Origin: CAVZMO01 sp963776195
GTDB lineage: Bacteria; Nitrospirota; Thermodesulfovibrionia; Thermodesulfovibrionales; SM23-35
NCBI GenBank assembly: GCA_963776195.1
Contig: CAVZMO010000014.1
Coordinates: 146,607-210,606 of the forward strand
Reading direction: 5' to 3'
DNA length: 64,000 nt
Shown: piece after piece, positions 35,258 to 45,261 of the stretch
Layout: each line of letters starts with the position of its first letter
Numbering within the stretch: position 1 is the stretch's first letter
The notes under the pieces: generated by a model
Seen by the model: the letters and a program-made list of their open reading frames with translations, nothing else
Database searches by the model: none
What the model was told of the DNA's origin: nothing
Position numbers and translations under genes: made by a program

Positions 35258-36288
35258 AAACGGAGGATCTCCCTATCCCCGCGCATTTTAACCCGGACAA
35301 AACCGGTGAGGTCTGGAGAGTCCCCTATCAGGAACGGGCAAAGGAAGCCGAAGCGTGGGCGAAGCGGCACGATATACAACCCGCTTCAGGCGACCGGTGC
35401 AAAATATGCCTGTTGGCCGTGGATGTGCAAAATACCTTTTGCATTCCCGGATTCGAATTATATGTAGGGGGACGCTCCGGCAGCGGGGCGATGGATGACA
35501 GCCGGAGACTATGCGAATTCATTTACCGCAACCTTGACGTTATTACGCAGATTTGTCCCACAATGGACACACATCAACCGATGCAGATTTTTCATTCCAT
35601 CTATCTAATCAATGATAAAGGAGAGCATCCGGAGCCTTTTGCCCTTATTTCTCCGGAAGATGTGCGGAAAGGCCTCTGGAGGTTTAATCCGGCACTTTGC
35701 TACAGCTTAGGAATCACTGACGATTACGGGGAGAGGCATCTTTTGCACTACACGACAAAGCTGAAGGAAGGTGGCAAATACGACCTCACGATATGGCCGT
35801 ATCACGGCATGTTAGGAGGCATCGGGCACGCCCTGGTCCCAGCTGTCGAAGAAGCGGTCTTTTTTCATGCCGTTGCGCGCTACAGCCAGGCAGATTTTCA
35901 TGTAAAGGGAGACAGTCCGTTCACGGAGCATTACTCTGTTCTCGATCCGGAGGTTCTGGAAGGTCCTGACGGGAAGCCCATAGGTCGGAAGAGCGACAGG
36001 CTTTTGAGAAAACTTCTGGAGTTCGATGCCATTGTGATAGCAGGACAAGCCAAGAGCCATTGTGTGGCCTGGACGATCGACGATCTATTGGCGGATATTC
36101 GTGCTCAGGATATAGGGTTGGTCGAAAAGATATATCTCCTCGGAGATTGTTCATCTCCCGTTGTTGTCCCCGGTGTGATCGACTATACAGACAAAGCAGA
36201 TGAAGCATTCAAAAGATTTGCCGATGCCGGGATGCATGTGGTCCGCTCCACCGATCCGATTGAAACCTGGACGGGGATTAGACTGTAA
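35254..36288 (+). CDS. Isochorismatase-like cysteine hydrolase, long form
   Basis: The 344-residue protein contains an isochorismatase/nicotinamidase fold: catalytic Asp in LLAVDVQNTFC, and the nucleophile region IAGQAKSHCVAWTIDDL with Cys near residue 265. It is much longer than the usual 180-220 residues because of an N-terminal extension and a central insert (about 95-190). Nicotinamidase or another amidase activity is possible; the substrate is unknown. It is translationally coupled to rsmD. Confidence 0.82.
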   Translation: MKTEDLPIPAHFNPDKTGEVWRVPYQERAKEAEAWAKRHDIQPASGDRCKICLLAVDVQNTFCIPGFELYVGGRSGSGAMDDSRRLCEFIYRNLDVITQICPTMDTHQPMQIFHSIYLINDKGEHPEPFALISPEDVRKGLWRFNPALCYSLGITDDYGERHLLHYTTKLKEGGKYDLTIWPYHGMLGGIGHALVPAVEEAVFFHAVARYSQADFHVKGDSPFTEHYSVLDPEVLEGPDGKPIGRKSDRLLRKLLEFDAIVIAGQAKSHCVAWTIDDLLADIRAQDIGLVEKIYLLGDCSSPVVVPGVIDYTDKADEAFKRFADAGMHVVRSTDPIETWTGIRL

Positions 36289-36356
36289 ATAGACTTGATG
36301 CCTCGAAATTCTGTTGAGAGGTAGTGCATTAAAAAATATGTCGGAGTCACCATAGC

Positions 36357-37178
36357 GTGAAAAAGAAGGTACACGTATTCATAGTTTCCGACGCGACAGG
36401 GATGACCGCCGAAATGGTAATCAGCGCCGTCTTAGTGCAATTCAAAGAAATAGAACCGATCTTCAAAAAATTTCCCTATATCAAGACCATAGAGCAGATA
36501 AAGGCAATCCTGACACAGGCTGAGGCAGCACGGGGCATGGTAATTTACTCACTTGTTTCACAGGAACTCAGGTCATGGATTCGCAGAGAAAGAAAGAAGA
36601 GGGATGTTTTCATCATCGATCTTCTCGGCCCCTTTATCGAACGAATAGGAAAAATGTGGAACATAATGCCTGTGTTCAGTCCCGGCTTGCTGAAGAGAGT
36701 CAGCGAAGAATCCATTCGTCTTGCGGAATCGATAGATTTTACCCTGAGGCACGACGACGGACAGGGCATAGATACTCTGGAGCATGCCGATCTTGTCCTG
36801 GTCGGCGTTTCAAGAACATCCAAAACACCCACCAGCCTTTATCTGTCGTGTAATAATAACCTAAAGGTGGCCAACATTCCTATTATTGAAGATATGAGGC
36901 CGCCGGATGAGATTTTTGCGATAAATGTTCACAAAGTGGGCTTGACCATTTCTCCGGAGAGGCTTGCGTTTATCAGGGAGAGAAGGCTCAAATATGCAGG
37001 TGAAACCGATTATCTGGATATATCCCACATTAAGAAGGAACTTGAATACAGCCGCAGGATATTTCATCAGGTAAAAAATCTGCAGGTCATCGATGTTACG
37101 AACAGCTCTATCGAAGAGGTAGCCAACAAGATAATGGAGAGCAGGCAGGAAATGATAAATGATAAGGGAAGGAGGTAA
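36357..37178 (+). CDS. ppsR: PEP synthase regulatory protein (bifunctional kinase/phosphorylase), copy 1
   Basis: The 273-residue DUF299 protein uses ADP to inactivate PEP synthase by phosphorylating a threonine next to the catalytic histidine, and reverses this with phosphate. The P-loop-like GVSRTSKTP, FIVSDATGMTAE at the start, FTLRHDDGQ and LKVANIP are diagnostic. GTG start at 36357. It ends 2 bp before ppsA. A second paralogue follows at 40061. Confidence 0.93.
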   Translation: MKKKVHVFIVSDATGMTAEMVISAVLVQFKEIEPIFKKFPYIKTIEQIKAILTQAEAARGMVIYSLVSQELRSWIRRERKKRDVFIIDLLGPFIERIGKMWNIMPVFSPGLLKRVSEESIRLAESIDFTLRHDDGQGIDTLEHADLVLVGVSRTSKTPTSLYLSCNNNLKVANIPIIEDMRPPDEIFAINVHKVGLTISPERLAFIRERRLKYAGETDYLDISHIKKELEYSRRIFHQVKNLQVIDVTNSSIEEVANKIMESRQEMINDKGRR

Positions 37179-37180
37179 TT

Positions 37181-39578
37181 ATGAGGGAGAAGAGTGTTTT
37201 TGTTCTATGGTTCAAAGAACTGGGGAAGGAGGATATCCCTTTGGTCGGAGGCAAGTGCGCCAATCTCGGTGAATTGTTCGGCAAGATAGGTGTACCTGTC
37301 CCTAATGGTTTTGCCGTTTCGGCATATGCATATAAGTTTTTTTTAGAAAAAACCAAGGCAGACAAACAGATCGAATCTCTCCTTTTAAAAATGAATTTAT
37401 CCGATATGGAATCCCTTCAGGACGTTCTCGGAGAGAATCAGGAAACATATAGAAAGTCTTCCAATGCCGAAAGATATGGAGAAGGAGATCCTTCAGAAAT
37501 ATAAGGAACTTTCTAAATACGTAGGCAAAGAGAATGTGGCTGTTGCCGTAAGATCTTCGGCCACGGCAGAGGATTTGCCTGGAGCGAGTTTTGCAGGTCA
37601 GCAAGACACTTTCTTGAATGTCAAGGGGAAAGATCTCTTAAGCAACATAAAAAAGTGCTGGAGTTCTCTCTTTACTCCCCGGGCAATTGTCTACCGGAAG
37701 GAAAAAGGATTTCCCGAAGATGAAGTTCTTATCAGTGTGGCTGTTCAAGAGTTAATTTTCTCCAAAGCATCGGGTGTTATGTTTACTATTGAGCCGGTAA
37801 GCGGTGCAAAGGATAAGATTGTTATAAACGCTTCCTGGGGTCTTGGAGAAGCCGTTGTGAGCGGGCAGGTAACACCCGATGAGTATGTTGTTGACAAGAG
37901 GACTTTCCAAATAGTCGAGAAGCATATTGCGAAAAAGGTAAGGCAGATTGCGTCGGACAGGAAGGGCGGAACAAATTGGATCCCGGTACCTCCCGAATTA
38001 CAGGAAGTTCAGTCGATCAGTGATGAGGAGATTATTCGTCTTGCGCAATACGCTATGCAGATAGAAAATCACTATAAGGTCTCCGAGGACATCGAATGGG
38101 CGGTGGATGATCGAGGCAAGATTTTCATTCTTCAGGCAAGACCCGAAACCGTCCACGGAGCTGCAAAAGAAGTTAAAGCTGAGGAAAGGAAGGATGTCAT
38201 GGATAAAGAACTCCTGCTTAAAGGTATCGGTGTGAGTCCCGGTATGGCTTCCGGTAAGGTTAAAGTTATTTTAAACGTCAAAAATATGTCGAGTTTTCAA
38301 CAGGGAGATATTTTGGTTACAGAGATGACGACCCCTGATTGGGTGCCGGCTATGAAGATAGCCGCAGCGGTTGTCACCAACCTGGGTGGAAAAACATGTC
38401 ACGCTGCCATAGTAAGCCGTGAACTCGGTGTTCCGTGTATTGTTGGAACCGAAAACGCTACAAAGATATTTAAAGACGGCGATATTGTAACGGTAGACGG
38501 ACAAAAGGGGATGATATTTAAGGGCGCCGTTGAACGCACGGTGGAAGCGAAAGCGCAATTGCAGGGAATGCCGGCGGATTTATCGGCGCAGATCGTGACG
38601 GCTACGAAAGTTTATGTAAACCTTTCTATACCTGAGATTGCCCGGAAGATAGCACAGGAGACCAACGCTGATGGAGTCGGCCTCTTAAGGGCCGAACATT
38701 TAATGCTCAGCATCGGAAAGCATCCGAGGCTACTCATGGAAGAGGGGGGTGATCAGGTGATGATAGATACCTTCTCGCGCGGCGTCGGACAGGTTGCAGA
38801 AGCCTTCTTCCCCCGTCCTGTCGTGTACAGATTCCTCGATTTTAAGCCCGATGAATTCCTCGAACTTCCCGGTGGAGAAAAATATGAACGAAGTCATGTA
38901 GGTCCTAACCCTATGATTGGGTATAGAGGAGAGTATAGGTATACAAAAGAGGATGACATTTTCAGACTTGAGCTCAGAGCTATCAGACAGGCCAGGGATA
39001 AAATGGGTTTTACCAATATATGGGTAATGGTTCCTTTCGTAAGAACCCTTGAAGTTTTCAGAAAGACCGTGAATATTATGCGTGAAGAAGGTCTGGACCA
39101 CAAGAATGACAACAGTTTTCAGTTGTGGATTATGGTGGAGGTCCCCAGTGTGGTCTTTATGATCGATGAATTCTGCAAAGAAGGGATCGACGGCGTGAGT
39201 TTCGGGACGAACGATTTAACCATGCTCGTACTCGGCGTGGACAGAAATGACACATCGGTGCAGGAGATTTATGATGAAAGAAATCTCGGCGTCCTGAGGG
39301 CTATTGCCTATACGATGACAGTCTGCAGGAAGTACGGTGTGACGACATCAATCTGTGGACAAGCCCCGAGTGTGTATCCCGATTATCTTGAGTTCATGAT
39401 ACGCTGCGGAGCAACTTCAATTTCGGTTAATCCGGATACCGTGGTCTCGTCAAGGAAAAGCGTAGCAGTTGTAGAGCAAAAGATCCAGATGGAGAAGGCA
39501 TTAGGTGTGATCACCAAGCCGAAGATAGCTAAAATCCCTTTGGAAGAGGTGTTCTTTTGGAGACATATAGAAGAGTAA
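37181..39578 (+). CDS. ppsA: Phosphoenolpyruvate synthase (frameshifted near 37455)
   Basis: The enzyme makes PEP from pyruvate and ATP. The ATP domain opens VGGKCANLGELFGKIGVPVP and continues AVAVRSSATAEDLPGASFAGQ. The phosphohistidine is in GGKTCHAAIVSRELGVPC, with the regulatory threonine two residues before it, and the PEP barrel ends with SICGQAPSVYPDYLEFMIRCG. Two frames meet near 37455-37464; removing one A from the AAA there rejoins them (about 798 residues). RBS AAGGAGG precedes the ATG. It sits between two ppsR-type genes, an explicit regulatory arrangement. Confidence 0.93.
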
Positions 39579-40018
39579 AAGGACTCGTTGACTTTATTGC
39601 CCGCAGGTATCAGAGCGTTGCAGAGATAGGTATCGGCCTTTTCCCTGATGTGGCTTATGCCTTGCTCAGTCAGAGAGTGCAACTTTTAGCGACTGATATC
39701 CGGCCTCTAAAATATGATGGGCTCAGGGTTGTTGCAGATGATATTACCGAACCGGATATTTCTCAATATGCCGGCGTGAATCTTATCTATTCTATGCGAC
39801 CGCCTCCTGAACTCGTTCCTTATATGGTCAGATTAGCCGGAAAGATTTCTGCGGATCTGATTATCAAGCCGCTCTCTTCTGAATACCCGGAAAGTTTTCG
39901 CCTGATGAGGAATGGAGATACAACTTTTTTTGAGCGGACATGGGAAAACCAATCTCTGACAAAGGAGAAATCTTCCCGCGCAAGTCCTGAGCGTATCTGC
40001 GCGAGGAGCCCCGAATGA
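39557..40018 (+). CDS. UPF0146-like Rossmann-fold protein
   Basis: The 153-residue protein begins inside the 3' end of ppsA (TTG at 39557, GAAGAGG upstream) and shows the UPF0146 pattern: VDFIARRYQSVAEIGIGLFPDVA, LLATDIRP, INLIYSMRPP-like NLIYSMRPPPEL and a late LIIKPLSSE. The fold is a small Rossmann domain, methyltransferase-like but without a proven activity. UPF0146 is best known from archaea. Its location between ppsA and the second ppsR suggests it belongs to the same transcript. Confidence 0.7.
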   Translation: METYRRVKGLVDFIARRYQSVAEIGIGLFPDVAYALLSQRVQLLATDIRPLKYDGLRVVADDITEPDISQYAGVNLIYSMRPPPELVPYMVRLAGKISADLIIKPLSSEYPESFRLMRNGDTTFFERTWENQSLTKEKSSRASPERICARSPE

Positions 40019-40060
40019 TTTTCGGAGTGGAATGATACAAAAAAGCGGGGGTATTTTGAA

Positions 40061-40912
40061 ATGAAAAAAATTCACCCTATGAAGAAGCATATATTGAAGA
40101 AAAAAATCGTATATCTTGTTGGTGAGGGTACCGGAGAAACGATAAGCAGGATCGCCAGGGCATCTCTTGCGCAGTTTAATCGTGAACATGTTGAGGTAAA
40201 AACATTCTTCCTGGTTACGAACGAGAATTATATCTCACGTATTATTAAACATGCAGCTGATGACGATGCCTTGGTTGCCTTCAGCATTGTAAAACCGAAC
40301 TTAAGGGATTATCTCATAAAAGAGGCTGACCGAAGGGGGATAAAGGCAATCGATGTTATCGGGAATTTCATTGTTCAGTTATCGATATTTTTGAAGGAAA
40401 AACCTCTCGAAATACCCGGACGCCAGTATATACTGGATGAAGAATATTTCAGGAGGATCGAGGCGATAAACTTCTCTGTAAAACACGATGACGGAAAGCT
40501 TCCTCAAGGTATGAAAGAGGCTGATATCGTACTTGTTGGCCTCTCGCGAACGGGAAAGACCCCATTATCGACTTACCTTGCCAACCAGGGATGGAAAGTC
40601 GCCAATGTTCCGGTTCATCCCGATATGGAAACCCCGCAAGACCTTTTTCAGGCGAACCAGAAAAAGGTCTTTGGGATGATCATTAATGTCGAAAGCCTCG
40701 TAAAATTGAGGGAAGCGAGACTGACGCAACTTGGTCTCGACCCGGATGCCAAATACTCAGATCCGGTGCAGGTCTTCAGCGAGATCGAATGGTGCATGAA
40801 TCTGTTCAAACAGAACCCCCGCTGGAGGATCGTCGATGTATCGAACAGGGCCATAGAAGAAGTGGCCGCCGGTATCGTGAACGCGTACCGCACTGGTAAA
40901 AAGCCTATGTAA
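40061..40912 (+). CDS. PEP-synthase-regulatory-protein family kinase, copy 2
   Basis: The 283-residue DUF299 protein has YLVGEGTGETISRIARASL at the N-terminus, NFSVKHDDGK, the nucleotide loop GLSRTGKTPLSTYLANQG, and WKVANVPV. It is clearly diverged from copy 1 at 36357 (T-G instead of T-S in the loop, and VGEGTGE in place of VSDATGM). One copy may act on the PEP synthase between them and the other on another dikinase, such as the protein at 12380 or a PPDK. GGGGG precedes the ATG. Confidence 0.9.
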   Translation: MKKIHPMKKHILKKKIVYLVGEGTGETISRIARASLAQFNREHVEVKTFFLVTNENYISRIIKHAADDDALVAFSIVKPNLRDYLIKEADRRGIKAIDVIGNFIVQLSIFLKEKPLEIPGRQYILDEEYFRRIEAINFSVKHDDGKLPQGMKEADIVLVGLSRTGKTPLSTYLANQGWKVANVPVHPDMETPQDLFQANQKKVFGMIINVESLVKLREARLTQLGLDPDAKYSDPVQVFSEIEWCMNLFKQNPRWRIVDVSNRAIEEVAAGIVNAYRTGKKPM

Positions 40913-40928
40913 TATCGCTCTTCACTGC

Positions 40929-40948
40929 AACAGTCGTATTTGACTGTT
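40929..40948. terminator. Stem-loop between convergent ppsR-like gene and mutS
   Basis: AACAGTC and GACTGTT form a perfect 7-bp stem around a 6-base loop, overlapping the mutS stop codon. No strong T-run follows on either strand, so termination is only probable from its position between convergent genes. Confidence 0.4.
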
Positions 40949-43524
40949 ATGCGGTGATCTTCTTTTTGATCTCTATGAGTTTATTGAGGGCATCTTCAGG
41001 GCGGAGACTTCTTAAGTCAAGATTTTTGATTTCTGTAATGACCGAATCTGACAGAGAAGAGAAGAGGTCAAGCTGGACGGTTCCCTTTTTCGTTTTTCTG
41101 TCCGCAAACCTCGGTCTTCCGGTTTCATTGAGTTCTTCTTTCTCCAGATTTGCCAGCACTTCTTTTGCCCTGCCGATGATGCTGTCCGGTAGTCCCGCCA
41201 ATCGGGCCACCTGAATACCATAACTCTTGTCGGCGGGACCTTTTTCGATCTTCCTCAGGAATATAATCTCGTCGCCCCATTCCTTTACCGCAACATTATA
41301 ATTCCTGACGCCGTCATTGGTTAGGGCAAGTTCGGTAAGCTCATTGTAATGCGTTGCAAAGAGCGTGCGGGCCTTGATGTTGTTCAGAATATGCTCCGCA
41401 ACAGCCCAGGCAATGCTTATCCCGTCAAAGGTACTTGTACCCCTGCCTACCTCGTCTAAAATAATGAGGCTCTTCGCCGTTGCATTGTATGTAATATTGG
41501 CGACCTCTATCATCTCTACCATAAAAGTGCTCTGCCCTTTTGTAAGGAAGTCCGATGCGCCTATCCTCGTAAATATTCTGTCAGCGATTCCTATTCTCGC
41601 TTCTGTTGCCGGCACAAAGCTGCCGATCTGGGCCATAATGACAATAAGAGCAACCTGTCTCATATAAGTCGACTTGCCTGCCATGTTCGGCCCCGTAATA
41701 ATAAGGAGACGATTGTCGTCGGTATCCGTGTAGAAACTGTTCGGTATAAACCGTTCATCCGATGACATCCTCTCAAGGACGGGATGCCTTCCATCCGTGA
41801 TATCAATAATTCCGGTTTCTTCAAGAACAGGCTTCACATAATTGTGCCTTTTTGCGACGACAGAGAGAGAAGTGAGAAAATCGACAACTGACAAAGCAGA
41901 TGCGGTCTTTGTGAGGTGATCGGATTCCTTCTGAATTTCGTCAAGGACATCCTGGAAGGTCTGATACTCGAGGTTCTTCAGTCTTTCTTCAGATCCAAGA
42001 ACCCTGGATTCATATTCCTTAAGTTCGGGCGTTATGAACCTTTCCCCTCCCACGAGCGTCTGCTTTCTGATATAGTCGTCGGGAACCATGTGCAGATTCG
42101 CTTTCGTGATCTCAATATAGTAACCGAAGACACGGTTATACCCCACTTTCAGGGAGGAAATCCCCGTCCTCTGTTTTTCTTTCAACTCCAGTTCGGTAAT
42201 AAAATGCTTGCCTTTTCTGGATATATTCCTGAGTTCATCTATATCATTATGGTAGCCGTCCTTTATGATTCCCCCTTCCTTCAAGGTTATCGGGGGCGAA
42301 TCAATAATACTTTTCTCTATCAATTTTCTTGTGTCAAAGAATTCCGATATTTCTTCCGAGATAATGCGCAGATAAGAATTTCTCGAAGAACTTAGGGCTT
42401 TTTTGAGCTTAGGCAGGTTGAGAATCGAGGTTTTAATTGCAACAAGGTCCCTCGCATTGGAGGTTTTTGAATTTACCCTTGATGAAAGCCTCTCCAGATC
42501 CTGCACTTTCCGCAGGGACGTCCTCAGTTCCTCAAGCAGTTCAAAATCATCGAGGAGATATTCGACCGCATCCCGTCTCTGCTTTATTTCACTAATCCCG
42601 ATCAATGGTTTCAGTATGGAAGCCCTTAAAAATCTTCCGCCCATGGGAGTGAGAGTTTCATCGAGAACTGATATAAGGGTATTTTCGTGTCGAGCCGTCC
42701 CTGATGTTGTGGGCGAGTTCGAGGTTACGCTGTGTTGCTGCATCGAGAAACATATAGGAATTCTGTGTCAGGGGAGATATTTTTTTCAGCGAAAAAGTCC
42801 CCTTTTGTGTCTCCTCAAGGTAACTGACAAGGGCGCCGGCTGCAGAGATCGCGGCGTTCATTCCGTCACAGCCGAATCCTTCCAGAGACGATACCTTGAG
42901 ATGTCTCAAGAGGGTCTTGTAAGCCTCCGGGTAGTCGAAATACCAATCTTCATAAGCAGAAATATAGAAGTTATCGAGGGACTCTTTATAGTGTATATTA
43001 TCCTTGATACTGTCAGGAATCAGGACCTCCCGGGGTTCGAAGCGGGCCATTTCATCCCCGATATTTTCATCTGTCTCATAAATAATGAATTCTCCGGTCG
43101 AAATATCCGATGCCGCCACGCCGTGCTTATTACCGGAAGGATAGATGCTTAGGATATAGGCGTTTTCCTTGGGATTTTCAGGCGCATGTGTTCCCGGTGT
43201 AATTACCCGGACGATATCTCTCTCTACGATGCCTTTTGCCTCTTTCGGATCTTCCATCTGCTCACAGATTGCGACTTTATATCCGGCTTTGACGAGCTTT
43301 AGGATATAGGATTCCGAGGCAAAGTAAGGGATACCGCACATCGGGACGGGGTCTTCCTTTGATTTATCCCTTGTTGTGAGGGCTATTTGGAGAATTCGTG
43401 ATGCTTTTTCGGCATCTTCACCAAACATTTCATAAAAATCTCCGAGCCTGAAAAATACAATCGCGTCCCTGTATCGTTCCTTCACACTGTGGTATTGTTT
43501 CATTAAAGGGGTTAATTCGGACAT
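40947..43524 (-). CDS. mutS: DNA mismatch repair ATPase MutS (frameshifted near 42690)
   Basis: The mismatch-recognition motif GDFYEMFGEDA with its Phe-x-Glu is present near residue 30, and the ABC-type ATPase has Walker A TGPNMAGKSTYMRQ, LIILDEVGRGTSTFDG and LFATHYNEL. The chain splits at the sequence ...HNIRDG / ARHENTLIS..., where a single-base change joins both frames to about 859 residues, normal for MutS. Start ATG 43524. A loss-of-function mutation would give a mutator strain, but several other genes here show the same homopolymer indels. Confidence 0.95.
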
Positions 43525-43615
43525 ACAGAATATTTAATACCATAATGCAGTGAAAGTGCAATATCCAAAAACTTTCCCGGCGGGTGGACTGTGCGATGCC
43601 TATATAGAAATTAGT

Positions 43616-43651
43616 AATAGATATGTGGCATACCTATGTTAAATATCTATT
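43616..43651. promoter_or_regulatory. 9-bp inverted repeat upstream of the AhpD-like gene
   Basis: AATAGATAT (43616-43624) and ATATCTATT (43643-43651) are perfect inverted copies separated by 18 bases. They sit in the 243-bp gap between mutS and the gene at 43768. A dimeric regulator site is possible; the loop is long for a terminator. Confidence 0.3.
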
Positions 43652-43767
43652 TAAAATAATTTACGGATTCTTGGTATCGTAAGACTATCAGTATTTGGAA
43701 GTGTTCGTAGGCAAGAAAACATATTTATGGCGAGAACGAAAGACATTTCAAGAAATGGAGGATTTAT

Positions 43768-44064
43768 ATGGGAGACTACTATAAAGATGAGGATCTCAGC
43801 AGGTTTGGCGAAATAGGCAAATACAAGCCTGAACTTTTCAAGAAATTTATGGACTGGTACAATGCATCACTGGAGCCGGGGTTGCTCACAAAAAGAGAAA
43901 AAGTCCTCATAGCACTGGCGGTGGCACACTCAGTTCAGTGTCCTTACTGTATTGATGCTTATACCCAGTCATGCATGGCTGAAGGGATGACCATTGAACA
44001 TATTACTGAGGCATTGCATGTCGCTTCAGCCATCAAGGGCGGCGCCACGCAGGGGTCGACGTGA
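43768..44064 (+). CDS. Carboxymuconolactone decarboxylase (AhpD-like) family protein
   Basis: The 98-residue protein has LTKREKVLIALAVAHSVQCPYCIDAYTQ, with the redox CxxC of AhpD-like proteins, and resembles the subgroup described as arsenosugar-biosynthesis-associated peroxidase-like (opening YYKDEDLSRFGEIGKYKPEL). Family members usually end GGASLVHGVQ...; here the chain stops early after GGATQGST, so the last helix is missing or a frameshift lies near 44050. GGAGG lies upstream of the ATG. No arsenic gene is adjacent. Confidence 0.8.
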   Translation: MGDYYKDEDLSRFGEIGKYKPELFKKFMDWYNASLEPGLLTKREKVLIALAVAHSVQCPYCIDAYTQSCMAEGMTIEHITEALHVASAIKGGATQGST

Positions 44065-44201
44065 ATAGGCGCGATAGCGTAACTGGCAGGCTGCCAGGAT
44101 CACTTTTGCAAAGAGATATATTCATAAATATATTGATACATCCATCAACCGGATAATCAGTCACGCGGCAAATAGCAACCAAATTTTATCGGAGAAAAAA
44201 G

Positions 44202-45141
44202 TTATTTTATCTGGTATGTCAGAGCAATCGTATACGTTGCGCCTGCAGCCGTATTCTTGCCGTAAATCTCGGGCATATATTCGGCCTCCAGACTCCATGC
44301 TTTTGATATTCTATAGCCGACCGTCATATCAAGTTTTCCCAAATCAAAATTACTTGTGATAGTCGGGTTGCCGGAGGTATCGAAATGTTTGCCGTTGTCC
44401 ATACTATAGATCCCGTCAAGCTTAATCCTTCCGTACAACTCTTTGGTGAAATCCATTCCGAATTCGATCAGATATCTGAACTCGTCGGAAGGATCATCAA
44501 ATCTCCATCGATAACCGACCTCAAAATTGCAATAGCCGGGAATATATGGCCATAATGACCTGCCATACAACAATCTCATTTCAACGTCGTACTGCCCGTT
44601 TCCGAGAGGCAATTTGTCATGCTTATCGTAGGCCTCCGGGATTTTTATCAACGCCTGGGTTGATAAAACTCCCCACGAACCTTCTGTTAATTTATACTTC
44701 AAACCCAAATCGATATCTCCGATCCCGCAAGTCTTTATTTCTTGAAGATCGTCTTCTTTTTCTATGTGCTTATAATAGAGAGAATTAATCAAAAGAATTC
44801 CTCGATGCCCTGCATCGGGGTAAAGCTTCCTTGTTTTTTTGCCGTTGATACCTCGCAGCTCTGCTGCGGGGTGATTCATTAATCGTAATTTTATCTGTTA
44901 GGCCGTATTCTATGTAATTATTGACATTGCTATCTTTAAATTTTCCATTCGATACAAAATCGGTTCTGCTTCCGTGTTTATCAAATTCATCGTCTGCGTA
45001 ATAATAGTTCAAAGATAAGCGGTCGTACAAATTGCCTTTTTGTTGTGTCCATGCCCCGGCAAGACAAGTGCCGACAGATAACAGCAGGAACACACTCGCC
45101 GATGCTGAACTGAACAGTAATTTTATCACCTTCGTGTTCAC
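44202..45141 (-). pseudogene. Outer-membrane beta-barrel protein gene interrupted by a small palindromic element
   Basis: The first part (45141 downwards) has a Sec signal (FSSASASVFLLLSVGTCLAG) and beta-strand repeats up to YGLTDKITI. The second part (to 44202) continues with SLYYKHIEKEDD and alternating aromatic strands ending YTIALTYQIK, a typical barrel C-terminus. An 88-bp insert with a duplicated ATTAAT (see 44784-44883) separates them. Deleting the insert and one ATTAAT gives an uninterrupted frame KITINSLYYKH. The intact protein would be about 280 residues, a channel or transporter of unknown substrate. The insertion is a real inactivation. Confidence 0.85.
44784..44883. mobile_element. 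MITE-like palindromic element with 6-bp target duplication
   Basis: The 88-bp insert (44790-44877) is flanked by direct ATTAAT copies (44784-44789 and 44878-44883). It holds two hairpins: CCTCGATGC-cct-GCATCGGGG and CCTCGCAGC-tct-GCTGCGGGG. It has no coding capacity, so a transposase would act in trans. Restoring one ATTAAT repairs the host gene frame exactly. Confidence 0.85.
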
Positions 45142-45261
45142 TATTGGTCCCTCTCCTTGCAGAAAAAGCTTAACAAGCTCCGTCCTGTAAATTACTATGA
45201 GACCCTGCTTAAGTCAAATAGATAATTGAGATGCTTGTTTAGGTATTCATTCAGAATTCCG

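Noticed and set aside
43525..43767. Sigma-54 promoter before the AhpD-like gene (TGGCATACC...)
   Set aside because: The -12 GC is absent at the required spacing.
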